Origin: an uncultured Clostridia bacterium
GTDB taxonomy: Bacteria > Bacillota > Clostridia > Christensenellales > Borkfalkiaceae
DNA length: 61,738 bases
NCBI GenBank assembly: GCA_947630705.1
Contig: CANRIK010000009.1
Coordinates: 1-61,738 of the forward strand
Reading direction: 5' to 3'
Shown: positions 1 to 8,351 of the stretch, piece after piece
Numbering within the stretch: position 1 is the stretch's first letter
Layout of the letters: each line of letters opens with the position of its first letter
The notes under the pieces: generated by a model
Database searches by the model: none
The model's input: only the letters and a program-made list of their open reading frames with translations
What the model was told of the DNA's origin: nothing
Made by a program: the position numbers and the translations under genes

Positions 1-187
1 GCTTATTAACCTTTCTTAAATTAATCTTGCCTTCCTTCTTCTTCTCTTCTTCCCTATGCAGTTGTCAGACTCCGTATACACCCCCCCACCCACATCACCT
101 TCTCCCTCGCTTCCGCGTGGTATCCTCTGATATGGGGTGGGAACCGCTCGTCAATCGGATTTTGTCCTCTCGAACTCTGCGGATGAT

Positions 188-211
188 CTCGCAACGACAG
201 TTGCGGATTGC
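188..211 (-). repeat. Possible dispersed intergenic repeat unit, copy 1
   Basis: Read on the minus strand this is GCAATCCG, five bases, then GTCGTTGCGAG. The same frame (GCAATCCG, a short spacer, GTCATCGCGA) occurs at 8625-8651. Intergenic repeats with a GCAATC...GTCRTTGCGAG pattern occur in many bacteria, so this is a tentative repeat call from two copies only. Confidence 0.3.
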
Positions 212-473
212 CGTTTTTCGATAGAAAAACAGCGCTGTCCAAGGTGACAGCTTTTATATGATATCAAACAATATTCAATGTGTCAACTGTTTTTTTATTT
301 GTTTTTAACAAATTTAAAATATTTTTTTAATGGAATTTTTGCCGATTTTTTCCTTTTTTATACATACCACAATATATAGTATATGATTTATCCGCAGATT
401 GTGTCCGATTGTCCGTCCCACCGGCCGCCGCCCGTGTTAAGCAGTCCGAAATTCAGTCAAAAACGGATAAAGA

Positions 474-509
474 CGGCCGCTCGGCGGACATAAATCCGCC
501 GAGCGGCCG
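474..509 (-). terminator. Hairpin downstream of the sugar isomerase
   Basis: Perfect 15-bp arms (474-488 and 495-509) enclose a 6-base loop. On the minus strand the stem is followed by TCTTTA, a weak U-tract. It lies 55 bases past the stop of the gene at 564, so it most likely ends that transcript. Confidence 0.6.
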
Positions 510-563
510 CATAATAAGTTTTGCCTCATCGTTCAAAAGGTTACAATGTCAAAGCATTGCACG

Positions 564-1352
564 TTATCGTCCGATCTTATACTCCGTTTCCTTCAAAAAT
601 TCAACCGAACGGGCTATCTCTTCATAGTCGCCGTAGTTGTCGCCGTATACTTCGATGACCGCGTCGCCGTCGAATCCCACGCCGTGCAAGCGCTTGAAGA
701 TTTCGGCAAAGTCATAAATCCCCATGCCGGGCAGACAGATATGCCCATCTTTGTCCACGTCGGAGAGATGAACATGCGAAATGGCTCCGGCCATGTCCTC
801 TATATACATATTTATGGGATAACCCGAACGGCGAGCCTGCTTTAAATCGAGCACGGCGGCAAGCTGCGGACAGCGCTCTTTAAATTTTTTAAAGAGCCCC
901 GGGCGATTGTACGTACACCAGCTTACGTTTTCAAGGCAAACCGTGACTTGGTAGTGCGCGCAGAACTCACAGACGGCATTGAGTAAGCCCGAAACTTCGT
1001 CGATATTTTCTCCGCCGGAGCAACGGGAAATATAGCCGTGAAAAGTATATTTATCTGTGCCTAAAAGTTGCGCAGAGCGCATCAGCTGATCCAACCAATA
1101 GAAGGCGTCTCCCCTCACCCTGCGCGAAGGGCTGAACAGCTGCGGCTCGAAATTTCCGGAGAGCGCGTGCACTGCCGATATCGGGATATCCGAAAACCGC
1201 TCCCTGTGCGCTCTTGCATACTCCGGACGGTATTCGTAATACGTGCCCAAAAAAATTTCCGCGCACTCCGCGCCGCATTTTTTTATTTTGTCGATTGCGT
1301 TTTCGCACTCCTCGCGAGGAAAGAAAGACGCCGTAGAAACACCTATTTTCAT
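564..1352 (-). CDS. Sugar phosphate isomerase/epimerase (AP-endonuclease-2-like TIM barrel)
   Basis: The 262-residue protein fits the xylose-isomerase-like TIM-barrel family, soluble enzymes that isomerise or epimerise sugars at a divalent metal. The expected metal ligands are visible: Glu141 in CLENVSW, Asp169 in AVLDLK, His195 in HVHLSD and Glu234 in AVIEVYG. Length is normal for the family. The substrate cannot be read from sequence, and no catabolic partner lies next to it. It appears to be a single-gene unit with a hairpin at 474-509 behind it. No Shine-Dalgarno sequence precedes the ATG. Instead a promoter sits directly in front, so a leaderless mRNA is predicted. A hydroxypyruvate isomerase or inosose-dehydratase-like role is equally possible. 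Confidence 0.8.
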   Translation of the reverse strand: MKIGVSTASFFPREECENAIDKIKKCGAECAEIFLGTYYEYRPEYARAHRERFSDIPISAVHALSGNFEPQLFSPSRRVRGDAFYWLDQLMRSAQLLGTDKYTFHGYISRCSGGENIDEVSGLLNAVCEFCAHYQVTVCLENVSWCTYNRPGLFKKFKERCPQLAAVLDLKQARRSGYPINMYIEDMAGAISHVHLSDVDKDGHICLPGMGIYDFAEIFKRLHGVGFDGDAVIEVYGDNYGDYEEIARSVEFLKETEYKIGR

Positions 1353-1358
1353 AAGGAT

Positions 1359-1386
1359 ATTGTAACATATATCGGCAATTTGTCAA
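1359..1386 (-). promoter_or_regulatory. Sigma-A promoter, predicted leaderless
   Basis: On the minus strand TTGACA (1381-1386), a 16-bp spacer and TACAAT (1359-1364) form a strong promoter. Six bases (ATCCTT) separate the -10 box from the ATG at 1352, placing the expected +1 on the A of the start codon. No ribosome-binding site is present. Confidence 0.75.
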
Positions 1387-1418
1387 GAGCGCACGGCGGC
1401 AATATTATTCCGGCGACA

Positions 1419-1778
1419 TTATTCTATTGCGCGCGAAAGAGCGTTGTATATGCCGTCGTCGGCGATATCGGCTATCGGCTTTAAAAAGAGCGCAGTATCG
1501 CTTTTGCGTTCTTTTATAACCGTTTCGGCGCCGTCTGCCTCCGGAACATTTTCAGAGCTCGGTTTACCGCCGAGCGCGGCGGCTATCGGAGCGATGGCGC
1601 TTATGGCTTCGGAAATCTGTTCGGCCTCTTTCAAAATATTGTCCAACTCATGATTTTCGCCCACGGCATATTTGATTATTTCGGCCATTTCGGAGGCCGA
1701 TATATTGTTTTGCGGCGAAGAATTTCCGCCCTTCTGACCGAGCGCCATTAAAAGAATAAACACAAGGAAAAGTTGCAT
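1419..1778 (-). CDS. Small protein of unknown function, N-terminal hydrophobic segment
   Basis: I do not recognise a family. The chosen start gives 119 residues and has GGAG nine bases ahead; an in-frame ATG six codons upstream lacks a site. Residues 1-13 (MQLFLVFILLMAL) look like a short membrane segment or uncleaved signal. The rest is helical and partly acidic, with a SEMAEIIKYAVG stretch near residue 30. That stretch resembles VEMAKIISKAMNG in the divergent neighbour at 1830, and both proteins later carry an AIAPI or ALAPI stretch. The two may therefore be distant paralogues transcribed away from a shared 51-bp region. Confidence 0.6.
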   Translation of the reverse strand: MQLFLVFILLMALGQKGGNSSPQNNISASEMAEIIKYAVGENHELDNILKEAEQISEAISAIAPIAAALGGKPSSENVPEADGAETVIKERKSDTALFLKPIADIADDGIYNALSRAIE

Positions 1779-1829
1779 AAAATCACTCTCCGGCATATTT
1801 TGTTAATAATATTATATGCGAGGAATTTT

Positions 1830-2126
1830 ATGAACGATTTCAAGAGCTATTCCAACGCTTCCGACAACAACACGGCGGACAAAAAAGGCGGCGACGCTTC
1901 GCTGAACAACACCGTGGAGATGGCAAAAATAATTTCGAAAGCCATGAACGGCAAAAGCACCGCGCAAATAATGCAGACTATTATTTCGGAGGCCGAGAGA
2001 GGAAAACGCGAAGGCCGACTGACCAACGCCGACCTCGACAATTTTTATTCCGCGCTTGCGCCGATACTCGACGGAGCGAAAAAGCGCAAACTGAAAGAGA
2101 TAATTGCAAAGCTGAAAAACATATAA
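1830..2126 (+). CDS. Small helical protein of unknown function
   Basis: The 98-residue ORF starts at an ATG preceded by GCGAGGA. A longer reading from 1773 would run through the shared divergent promoter region and is unlikely. The protein is hydrophilic and helix-rich, beginning with a Ser/Asn-rich stretch. A VEMAKIISKAMNG segment and a later SALAPILDGAKK segment resemble those of the oppositely oriented neighbour at 1419-1778. No signal peptide or membrane segment is visible. It ends before a strong bidirectional hairpin at 2175-2211. Function is unknown; the divergent arrangement suggests a co-regulated pair. Confidence 0.6.
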   Translation: MNDFKSYSNASDNNTADKKGGDASLNNTVEMAKIISKAMNGKSTAQIMQTIISEAERGKREGRLTNADLDNFYSALAPILDGAKKRKLKEIIAKLKNI

Positions 2127-2174
2127 AACTCAACACGTATCCATAAAACACCGATGCAATCTGAATTATTCAAA

Positions 2175-2211
2175 AACTCCCCACCGCGGCGAAATGCCGC
2201 GGTGGGGAGTT
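2175..2211. terminator. Bidirectional intrinsic terminator
   Basis: Sixteen-base arms (2175-2190 and 2196-2211) pair perfectly around GAAAT, with A-rich sequence before and T-rich after. It lies between the convergent small gene at 1830 and the cysteine desulfurase ending at 2221, so it can serve both. Confidence 0.85.
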
Positions 2212-2220
2212 TAAATACCT

Positions 2221-3339
2221 TTATCCGCGCAACGAAAGTTTTTTGACTGCCGCTATCAATTCGTTAACGGCAGAGGGCGGAGTGAACGCCGAAAAGGAAG
2301 CGCGCACCAACCCGTCGGAGAAGAGCGCTCTGTGCATGAGCGGCGCGCAGTGAAGTCCGCCGCGCACGCAGATGCCGAATTCTTCGGAGAGGGCGAATGC
2401 AGCCATTTCGGACTGCATGTTTTTCAGTCGGAAAGCGACTATTCCGTAAGGATTCGGTTTTGAAAATATTTCCGCGCCGCATTCCGCCAACCCCTCCACG
2501 GTTGCCGCGGTCAGACTTTCCGTAACCGTTCGGTGACGCATAATGTGACGTTCGAGATACATGGCGCCCTCCGCAAGCGAAACTATTGCCGGAAAATTCA
2601 ATGTTCCGCTCTCCAATCTGTCCGGATAAAATTCCGGCATATCGGGATTGTAGCTCTCACTGCCCGTTCCACCGAAGGTAAGCGGTTGAGGGTCGAACCT
2701 CTCGGAAAACAGCAGGGCTCCGCTCCCCTGTATGCCCAGCATGCCCTTGTGTCCGGCCACGGCAAGCGCGTCAATGCCGAGAGCTTTCATATCTATGCCG
2801 ATATGTCCGCACGCCTGCGCGCCGTCGCAGATCAGTATACAATCTCGCGGCAGAACCTTTTTTACTCTTTCGATATCCGGAGCAATGCCCGTGACGTTGG
2901 AAGCGAGGGTGATGACGGCGGCGCACGGCGGCTTCCCGACGTGCGCCGCCTCTTCAAGTTTGACTATATCCACCTCTCTGTCGCCGTTTAAAGGAATATA
3001 AATTATTTCCGCGCCGTCTTTTTTAAGCCTTTCAAGCGGACGAAGAACGGAGTTGTGTTCGGCTACGGTGGTGATTATTTTGCCGTCTTTCGGAAGCGAA
3101 AATATGGCAATGTTCAAGGCCTCTGTACAGTTCTTCGTAAAGACCACTCTCTCGTAGCCGTAACCGCCGAAAAAATCGCTCAATACCTTCCTCGCGGAAT
3201 ATACCCTCTCCGAGCATGCAAGAGAGAGCTTGTGTCCGCTTCTCCCGGGATTGGCCGCAGTAACGAGTGCCGCGCTTACGGCGGAAATTACGCAATCGGG
3301 CTTGAAGCCGCCCGTGGCGGCGTTGTCGAGATATATCAT
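2221..3339 (-). CDS. Cysteine desulfurase family protein (class V aminotransferase fold)
   Basis: The protein begins MIYLDNAATGGFKP, as PLP-dependent cysteine desulfurases of the IscS/SufS-like group do. PLP-contact residues His95 and Asp172, the Schiff-base Lys198 in AVAGHKGML, and the catalytic Cys331 in GGLHCAPLMH are present. The start at 3339 is chosen because AAAGAGG lies eight bases upstream; the ATG six codons earlier has no such site. At 372 residues it is slightly shorter than IscS and matches the subfamily often linked to selenium or DUF3343 genes. A DUF3343 gene starts 56 bp away in the divergent direction. It should release sulfur (or selenium) from cysteine as an enzyme-bound persulfide. 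The acceptor is not evident. Confidence 0.88.
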   Translation of the reverse strand: MIYLDNAATGGFKPDCVISAVSAALVTAANPGRSGHKLSLACSERVYSARKVLSDFFGGYGYERVVFTKNCTEALNIAIFSLPKDGKIITTVAEHNSVLRPLERLKKDGAEIIYIPLNGDREVDIVKLEEAAHVGKPPCAAVITLASNVTGIAPDIERVKKVLPRDCILICDGAQACGHIGIDMKALGIDALAVAGHKGMLGIQGSGALLFSERFDPQPLTFGGTGSESYNPDMPEFYPDRLESGTLNFPAIVSLAEGAMYLERHIMRHRTVTESLTAATVEGLAECGAEIFSKPNPYGIVAFRLKNMQSEMAAFALSEEFGICVRGGLHCAPLMHRALFSDGLVRASFSAFTPPSAVNELIAAVKKLSLRG

Positions 3340-3395
3340 AAAATTTTCCTCTTTCATATTATAATAATATATTTATACTATGGAAGGATTGATTT

Positions 3396-3626
3396 ATGAC
3401 AGAGCAAATTGCCGTTTTCCGTTCGCGCGCGCAGGCGATGGACTGCAATTCGAGGTTGCGCTCCATGGGCGTGCCGTCGAGTATTATAAATACGCCGCGC
3501 GAAGCTAATGTGGGTTGCGGACTATCTGTTCGAGTGCCGCAAAACATGCTTGCGAGAGCCAAAGTCATAATTGCCAACGGCAGATATTCGGCATTTTATG
3601 GTTATTTCACAGTCAAAATTTATTGA
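3396..3626 (+). CDS. DUF3343 protein, putative Se/S carrier-like
   Basis: The 76-residue protein matches the DUF3343 pattern: an N-terminal strand (QIAVFRSRAQAM), a central TPREANVGCGLSVRV stretch with the conserved Cys of the GCGL motif, and a short C-terminal region. DUF3343 resembles the C-terminal part of YedF and is thought to carry sulfur or selenium as a persulfide, though biochemical proof is limited. Divergence from a cysteine desulfurase only 56 bp away supports that role: the desulfurase could load this Cys. AAGGA precedes the ATG. The last eight residues (YGYFTVKIY) are not conserved in the versions I recall. Confidence 0.75.
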   Translation: MTEQIAVFRSRAQAMDCNSRLRSMGVPSSIINTPREANVGCGLSVRVPQNMLARAKVIIANGRYSAFYGYFTVKIY

Positions 3627-3651
3627 TTTTGCCGCGGCATTGTGATAGAAT
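3623..3651 (+). promoter_or_regulatory. Sigma-A promoter of nth, predicted leaderless
   Basis: TTGATT (3623-3628), 17 bp, TAGAAT (3646-3651), then TTGCCT and ATG at 3658. The 6-base gap places +1 on the start codon. The -35 box overlaps the stop region of the preceding DUF3343 gene. Confidence 0.7.
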
Positions 3652-3657
3652 TTGCCT

Positions 3658-4287
3658 ATGGAGCAAGAAACAACCTCAAGAATTTTGGAGACGCTCGCAG
3701 AGCTATACCCGAACGCGGCTCCGGCCCTCAAATATAACTCTCCTTACGAACTGCTCGTCGCCGTAATACTCTCGGCGCAATGCACTGACGAGAGAGTGAA
3801 TAAGGTGACCGCAGAGCTGTTCAAATATCATAATACTCCCCGAACAATGCTCGAACTGACGCAGGAAGAACTCGAAAAATACATCTTTTCGTGCGGCTTT
3901 TACCGCAACAAAGCGGCGCATATTCTTTCGGCTTCGCGCGATATTCTCGAAAAGTACGGCGGCGAAGTGCCTGACGGTCACGAACAGCTTAAAACTCTTG
4001 CCGGAGTGGGTCAAAAGACCGCCAACGTAGTATACTCTGTGGCGTTCGGCGGCGACGCAATAGCGGTTGACACTCACGTTTTCAGAGTCTCCAACAGACT
4101 CGGAATAGCAAATGGTAAGACTCCCGAAAAGGTCGAGGAGGGATTGAAAGCGGCGATTCCGCAGAATTTATGGTCGAAAGCCCACCACTACCTCATCTAT
4201 CACGGCCGTCGCGTCTGCCACTCGCAGAGACCAGACTGCGCAAACTGCACTCTCAAAGATTGGTGCGAATTCTACAACGAAAAATAA
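3658..4287 (+). CDS. nth: Endonuclease III
   Basis: This is a base-excision-repair DNA glycosylase/AP lyase that removes oxidised pyrimidines. The 209-residue protein has the helix-hairpin-helix LAGVGQKTANVV (114-125) with catalytic Lys120, the catalytic Asp138 in VDTHVFRV, and a C-terminal 4Fe-4S cluster with ligands Cys187, 194, 197 and 203 (spacing 6-2-5). Length is typical. A TTG two codons upstream could extend it, but that TTG lies in the gap between the -10 box and the ATG, so ATG 3658 is preferred. No Shine-Dalgarno sequence is seen. Two hairpins follow (4295-4354). Confidence 0.95.
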   Translation: MEQETTSRILETLAELYPNAAPALKYNSPYELLVAVILSAQCTDERVNKVTAELFKYHNTPRTMLELTQEELEKYIFSCGFYRNKAAHILSASRDILEKYGGEVPDGHEQLKTLAGVGQKTANVVYSVAFGGDAIAVDTHVFRVSNRLGIANGKTPEKVEEGLKAAIPQNLWSKAHHYLIYHGRRVCHSQRPDCANCTLKDWCEFYNEK

Positions 4288-4294
4288 TTCAAAA

Positions 4295-4314
4295 ACGCGC
4301 GCCGCGGCGCGCGT
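4295..4314 (+). terminator. Terminator hairpin after nth
   Basis: A 20-base perfect GC palindrome (ACGCGCGCCG and its complement) is followed by AAATTTTTAAA. It lies 8 bases after the nth stop and probably ends that transcript, although the zero-base centre means the real loop must open several pairs. Confidence 0.6.
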
Positions 4315-4322
4315 AAATTTTT

Positions 4323-4354
4323 AAAGCGGCGCAACCGAATGGTTGCGCCGCTTT
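4323..4354. terminator. Bidirectional terminator between nth and tuf
   Basis: Fourteen-base arms AAAGCGGCGCAACC and GGTTGCGCCGCTTT enclose GAAT, followed on the plus strand by TATTAG and preceded by TTTTTAAA. It lies 28 bases beyond the tuf stop, so it is the likely end of the str operon on the minus strand and a back-up for nth. Confidence 0.8.
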
Positions 4355-4382
4355 TATTAGCTTTATTGATAAAGAATACTTA

Positions 4383-5603
4383 TTAAAGAACCTTAACGAT
4401 AGTGCCGGAGCCGACCGTTCTGCCGCCTTCACGGATAGCGAAACGGAGTTTTTCTTCAACCGCTACGGGTTTGATGAGCTCTACGGTGATCTCTACATTA
4501 TCGCCGGGCATAACCATTTCGGTGCCTGCGGGAAGATCGATAGAGCCGGTAACGTCGGTAGTTCTGATGAAGAACTGGGGACGATAGTGATTGAAGAAAG
4601 GAGTATGACGTCCGCCTTCCTCCGCTTTCAGTACGTATACCTGAGCGGTGAACTTGGTAGCCGTTTTAACCGTACCGGGCTTTGCAAGAACCTGTCCCTT
4701 TTCGATACCCTTTCTGTCGATGCCGCGAAGAAGCGCGCCGATATTGAATCCGGCAATAGCCTCGTCAACGCTCTTGTGGAACATTTCGAGTCCGGTGATA
4801 ACGGTGCCTACGGGCTTATCGATAAGTCCTACGATCTCTGCGGGATCGCCTACGTGAGCCTTACCGCGCTCTACTCTGCCCGTAGCAACGGTGCCGCGGC
4901 CGGAGATGGTGAACACGTCTTCCACGGGAAGAAGGAAGGGCTTTTCGGTATCTCTCTGAGGAGTGGGGATATACTTGTCGATTACGTCCATGAGTTCGAG
5001 AATGCACTGGCATTCGGGAGCCGCAAGTATCTGTTCGTTCGAAAGATTGGGATTGGAAGCAACTTCCAACGCTTTGAGCGCGGAACCCTTGATGATGGGG
5101 ATTTCGTCGCCCGGGAAGTCGTATCCGGAGAGGGTGTCTCTTATTTCCATTTCAACGAGTTCGAGAAGTTCGGGGTCGTCCATCTGGTCGATCTTGTTGA
5201 GGAATACTACGATGTAAGGAACGCCTACCTGACGGGCAAGAAGGATGTGCTCCTTGGTCTGGGGCATGGGACCGTCGGTTGCCGCAACTACGAGAATCGC
5301 GCCGTCCATCTGCGCTGCACCCGTAATCATGTTCTTTACATAGTCCGCGTGTCCCGGGCAGTCAACGTGAGCATAGTGACGCTTGTCTGTCTGATACTCT
5401 ACGTGCGCGGTATTTATTGTTATACCACGAGCCTTTTCCTCGGGCGCCTTATCGATTTCGTCGTATCTCATTTTCGCTGCCTGACCCTTGCATGCCATAA
5501 CCATTGTGATAGCTGCGGTCAGAGTGGTCTTGCCGTGGTCAACGTGGCCGATTGTGCCTATGTTGACGTGGGGCTTGCTGTTGTCGTACTTAGCCTTTGC
5601 CAT
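4383..5603 (-). CDS. tuf: Elongation factor Tu
   Basis: EF-Tu delivers aminoacyl-tRNA to the ribosome as a GTP complex. The 406-residue protein shows the P-loop [10 protein letters not shown] (19-28), the switch II element DCPGHADY, the NKID specificity motif and the three-domain C-terminal part ending [10 protein letters not shown] strong site (AAGGAGACAAAAA) precedes the ATG. It is the last gene of the str operon, 152 bp behind fusA. That gap holds its own promoter at 5692-5720 and a small leader hairpin. Length is about ten residues above the usual 394-400, with no large insertion visible. No second tuf copy is in the window. Confidence 0.98.
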   Translation of the reverse strand: MAKAKYDNSKPHVNIGTIGHVDHGKTTLTAAITMVMACKGQAAKMRYDEIDKAPEEKARGITINTAHVEYQTDKRHYAHVDCPGHADYVKNMITGAAQMDGAILVVAATDGPMPQTKEHILLARQVGVPYIVVFLNKIDQMDDPELLELVEMEIRDTLSGYDFPGDEIPIIKGSALKALEVASNPNLSNEQILAAPECQCILELMDVIDKYIPTPQRDTEKPFLLPVEDVFTISGRGTVATGRVERGKAHVGDPAEIVGLIDKPVGTVITGLEMFHKSVDEAIAGFNIGALLRGIDRKGIEKGQVLAKPGTVKTATKFTAQVYVLKAEEGGRHTPFFNHYRPQFFIRTTDVTGSIDLPAGTEMVMPGDNVEITVELIKPVAVEEKLRFAIREGGRTVGSGTIVKVL

Positions 5604-5691
5604 TTTTTTGTCTCCTTAAATTATTTTATAAAAATGATAACTTACGCCTTGCGGCGTCGCAGCTATCGCGATGCCTGTTTTGGCTTTATTC

Positions 5692-5720
5692 ATTATATCT
5701 TATATTTTAAAAAAACACAA
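5692..5720 (-). promoter_or_regulatory. Internal promoter for tuf
   Basis: TTGTGT (5715-5720), 17 bp, TATAAT (5692-5697) on the minus strand, inside the fusA-tuf spacer. It would add tuf transcripts beyond those from the rpsL promoter, fitting the high EF-Tu demand. The leader carries a small ACGCC-GCAA-GGCGT hairpin. Confidence 0.65.
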
Positions 5721-5755
5721 CCAATTTAAACCAATTTATTAAAATAAACCGAGGA

Positions 5756-7867
5756 CTAATCCTTTTTTGCCTTGGCGCGTTCGCCTATAACCTTTTCGGC
5801 TATCGACTTGGGCACTTCGGCATAGTGGTCAAACTGCATTGTGAACTGTCCGCGGCCCTGCGTTCTCGAACGCAAATCGGTCGCATATCCGAACATCTCC
5901 GAAAGAGGAATCTCGGCGTCAACAACCTTCGCTCCGGCTCTGTCGTCCGTAGAAACAATAGTGCCGCGGCGCGACGTTACGTTGCCCATTATATCGCCGA
6001 AGTAGTCGTCGGGAGTGACGATTTCGACTTTCATTATGGGTTCGAGCAGAACTGCCTTGGCCTTTGCCATACCGTCTTTGAACGCCATGGAGCCGGCAAT
6101 CTGGAATGCCATTTCGGAGGAGTCTACCTCGTGATAGCTTCCGTCGTAAACCTGAATTTTGAAGTCAACGACCTCATAGCCGGCCAAAAATCCGTTCTTC
6201 GCTGCGGCGCGTATGCCCTTGTCGATTGCCGGAATGTATTCCTTGGGAATGGAACCGCCGACGGTAAGGTCTTCGAACGAATAGCCTTCCCCGGGATTTG
6301 CCGGAATCATGTGCAGTTTGCAGTGACCGTACTGTCCTTTACCGCCGGACTGACGCTTGTAGAGGCCTTCGCAGTCCACTGCCTGACGTATGGTTTCGCG
6401 GTAAGCAACCTGAGGCGCGCCGACGTTGGCTTCTACTTTGAATTCTCTCAAAAGTCTGTCAACTATGATATCGAGATGCAACTCGCCCATGCCGGCGATT
6501 ATCGTCTGACCGGTCTCCTGATCGGTATAGGTCTTGAAAGTGGGGTCCTCCTCCGCGAGCTTTACGAGCGCCATGGTCATCTTTTCCTGACCGGCTCTGG
6601 TCTTGGGCTCTATGGAGAGCTGAATAACGGGGTCGGAGAAAGTCATCTGTTCAAGCACTATGGGATGATTTTCGTCGCACAGCGTGTCGCCGGTGGTGGT
6701 GTCCTTCAAGCCGACGATGGCGCAGATATCGCCCGAATAAATCTTGTCGATTTCGGTACGGGTGTTTGCGTGCATCTGAACGAGACGTCCCACTCTCTCC
6801 TTCTTGCCCTTTGTGGAATTATATACATACGAACCGGAGTTGAGCACGCCGGAATACGCTCTGAAATATGCAAGACGGCCTACGAAGGGGTCTGTGGCAA
6901 TTTTGAAAGCAAGACCCGAGAAAGGAACGTCGTCGGAGGTCTCTCTCACTTCCTCTTTGCCCGTTTCGGGGTTGATTCCGGTTACGTGGTCCACGTCAAC
7001 GGGCGAGGGGAGATAGTCGATAACCGCGTCGAGAAGCATCTGAACGCCCTTGTTCTTGTACGAGGAGCCGCAGAGCACGGGAGTGCATTTCATGGCTATC
7101 GTAGCCGCTCTCAATCCCTTTCTGATTTCGGCGGGAGTGAGTTCCATGGTGTCGAGGAACTTTTCCATAAGTTCGTCGTCGCCCTCTGCGGCGGCCTCCA
7201 TGACCGCCATGTGCGCCTCTTCCGCGGCCGCGCGCATATCCGCCGGAATCTCGTCCTTATGGTACTGCTTGCCGTCGTCGGAATCATAAATTTCGGCGTT
7301 CATTTCAATGAGGTCTACTATTCCCTGAAAAGTCGCTTCCTTGCCGATGGGGAGTTCGATGGGCACGGGATTGGCGCCCAACCTATCCTTCATCATCTGC
7401 ACGGCGCGCTCGAAGTTTGCGCCGTTGATATCCATCTTGTTTACATAAGCGATACGGGGAACCTTGTACTTGTCCGCCTGACGCCATACGGTTTCGGATT
7501 GGGGTTCGACGCCGCCCTTCGCGCAGAACGTCGCTATGGCGCCGTCGAGGACGCGGAGCGAACGCTCTACCTCTACGGTAAAGTCAACGTGTCCCGGGGT
7601 ATCGATGATATTGATCCTGCACTCGTCCTTCTTCGTCTGACCGCTTCTTGTCCAGTGGCACGTCGTCGCGGCGGAGGTTATGGTAATACCTCTCTCCTGC
7701 TCCTGCACCATCCAGTCCATGGTCGCTTCGCCGTCGTGGACTTCGCCGATCTTGTGCGTAATACCGGTATAGTACAGTATGCGCTCGGTTGTCGTCGTTT
7801 TACCGGCGTCTATGTGCGCCATTATGCCTATATTTCTTGTGTGTACTAAATCGTATTCTCTTGCCAT
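5756..7867 (-). CDS. fusA: Elongation factor G
   Basis: EF-G is the translocation GTPase of protein synthesis. The 703-residue product has [19 protein letters not shown] (P-loop), the [11 protein letters not shown] switch I region, DTPGHVDFT (switch II) and NKMD, followed by the domain II-V region with KGMPxxY-like and [12 protein letters not shown] elements. Its length is typical. An AGAGGTAATTT site precedes the ATG. It is the third gene of the str operon, 13 bp behind rpsG. Nothing is truncated. Long antisense frames over this gene come from codon bias and are not genes. Confidence 0.98.
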   Translation of the reverse strand: MAREYDLVHTRNIGIMAHIDAGKTTTTERILYYTGITHKIGEVHDGEATMDWMVQEQERGITITSAATTCHWTRSGQTKKDECRINIIDTPGHVDFTVEVERSLRVLDGAIATFCAKGGVEPQSETVWRQADKYKVPRIAYVNKMDINGANFERAVQMMKDRLGANPVPIELPIGKEATFQGIVDLIEMNAEIYDSDDGKQYHKDEIPADMRAAAEEAHMAVMEAAAEGDDELMEKFLDTMELTPAEIRKGLRAATIAMKCTPVLCGSSYKNKGVQMLLDAVIDYLPSPVDVDHVTGINPETGKEEVRETSDDVPFSGLAFKIATDPFVGRLAYFRAYSGVLNSGSYVYNSTKGKKERVGRLVQMHANTRTEIDKIYSGDICAIVGLKDTTTGDTLCDENHPIVLEQMTFSDPVIQLSIEPKTRAGQEKMTMALVKLAEEDPTFKTYTDQETGQTIIAGMGELHLDIIVDRLLREFKVEANVGAPQVAYRETIRQAVDCEGLYKRQSGGKGQYGHCKLHMIPANPGEGYSFEDLTVGGSIPKEYIPAIDKGIRAAAKNGFLAGYEVVDFKIQVYDGSYHEVDSSEMAFQIAGSMAFKDGMAKAKAVLLEPIMKVEIVTPDDYFGDIMGNVTSRRGTIVSTDDRAGAKVVDAEIPLSEMFGYATDLRSRTQGRGQFTMQFDHYAEVPKSIAEKVIGERAKAKKD

Positions 7868-7880
7868 AAATTACCTCTGA

Positions 7881-8351
7881 TTAGAAACGGAAGTGTGCAA
7901 ACGCCTTGTTTGCTTCTGCCATTCTGTGGGTGTCTTCCTTCTTCTTTACGGCGCCGCCTGTGTTGTTGTAAGCGTCCATAAGCTCTGCGGCGAGCTTTTG
8001 CGCCGTCTCTCTTTCGCTGCGCTTTCTGGTAGCGGTTACCAGCCAGCGAATCGCAAGGGTCTGGCGTCTTTCGGGTCTTATTTCCATGGGGACCTGATAG
8101 TTTGCGCCGCCTACGCGCCTTGCCTTTACTTCGAGTACGGGCATGATGTTTGCCATTGCCTGATCGAAGATTTCCATTGCGTCTTTACCGAGCTTTTCGC
8201 TCATTATCTGAAAAGCGCCGTAAACGATCGATTGAGCCGTTCCGCGCTTGCCGTCGTACATTATCTGGTTGATAAGTTTGGTTACAACCTTCGAATTATA
8301 CACGGGATCGGGTAAAACGTCCCTCTTGGGGACTCCGCCTCTTCTGGGCAT
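7881..8351 (-). CDS. rpsG: 30S ribosomal protein S7
   Basis: S7 nucleates assembly of the 30S head by binding the 3' major domain of 16S rRNA. Starting at [13 protein letters not shown] the protein is exactly 156 residues, the usual length. AAGGAG lies just upstream, and a longer in-frame reading into the spacer is rejected. Characteristic stretches include [15 protein letters not shown] and [14 protein letters not shown]. It is the second gene of the str operon. It lies 381 bp behind rpsL, an unusually long gap, where S7 of other bacteria is known to act as translational repressor. Confidence 0.98.
   Translation of the reverse strand: MPRRGGVPKRDVLPDPVYNSKVVTKLINQIMYDGKRGTAQSIVYGAFQIMSEKLGKDAMEIFDQAMANIMPVLEVKARRVGGANYQVPMEIRPERRQTLAIRWLVTATRKRSERETAQKLAAELMDAYNNTGGAVKKKEDTHRMAEANKAFAHFRF

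Larger units (their letters stand above)
1..563. other. Gene-free left flank
   Basis: No convincing gene is visible. The first 60 bases contain a polypyrimidine stretch. Positions 188-211 resemble a dispersed-repeat unit. A short hairpin at 234-251 (GCTGTC/GACAGC) is followed by TTTT and could end rightward transcription entering from outside. Bases 255-400 are very AT-rich. The short open frames here have no codon character or recognisable domain and are not called as genes. Confidence 0.6.

Noticed and set aside
30-60. Polypyrimidine tract, possible triplex DNA
   Set aside because: Short and imperfect; no functional context.
135-160. T-box-like GGTGGGAACCGC
   Set aside because: One base longer than the T-box core, no stem I or specifier loop, and no plus-strand gene follows.
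54-242. 62-residue minus-strand frame
   Set aside because: No binding site or known domain, and it overlaps the possible repeat.
297-313. Rex site ATTTGTTTTTAACAAAT
   Set aside because: Centre and half-sites differ from the Rex consensus and no gene follows on either side within a useful distance.
5825-7849. 674-residue frame antisense to fusA
   Set aside because: Follows the codon bias of fusA; no domain or start signals. The same holds for the 767-residue frame opposite nrdD (38612-40915).
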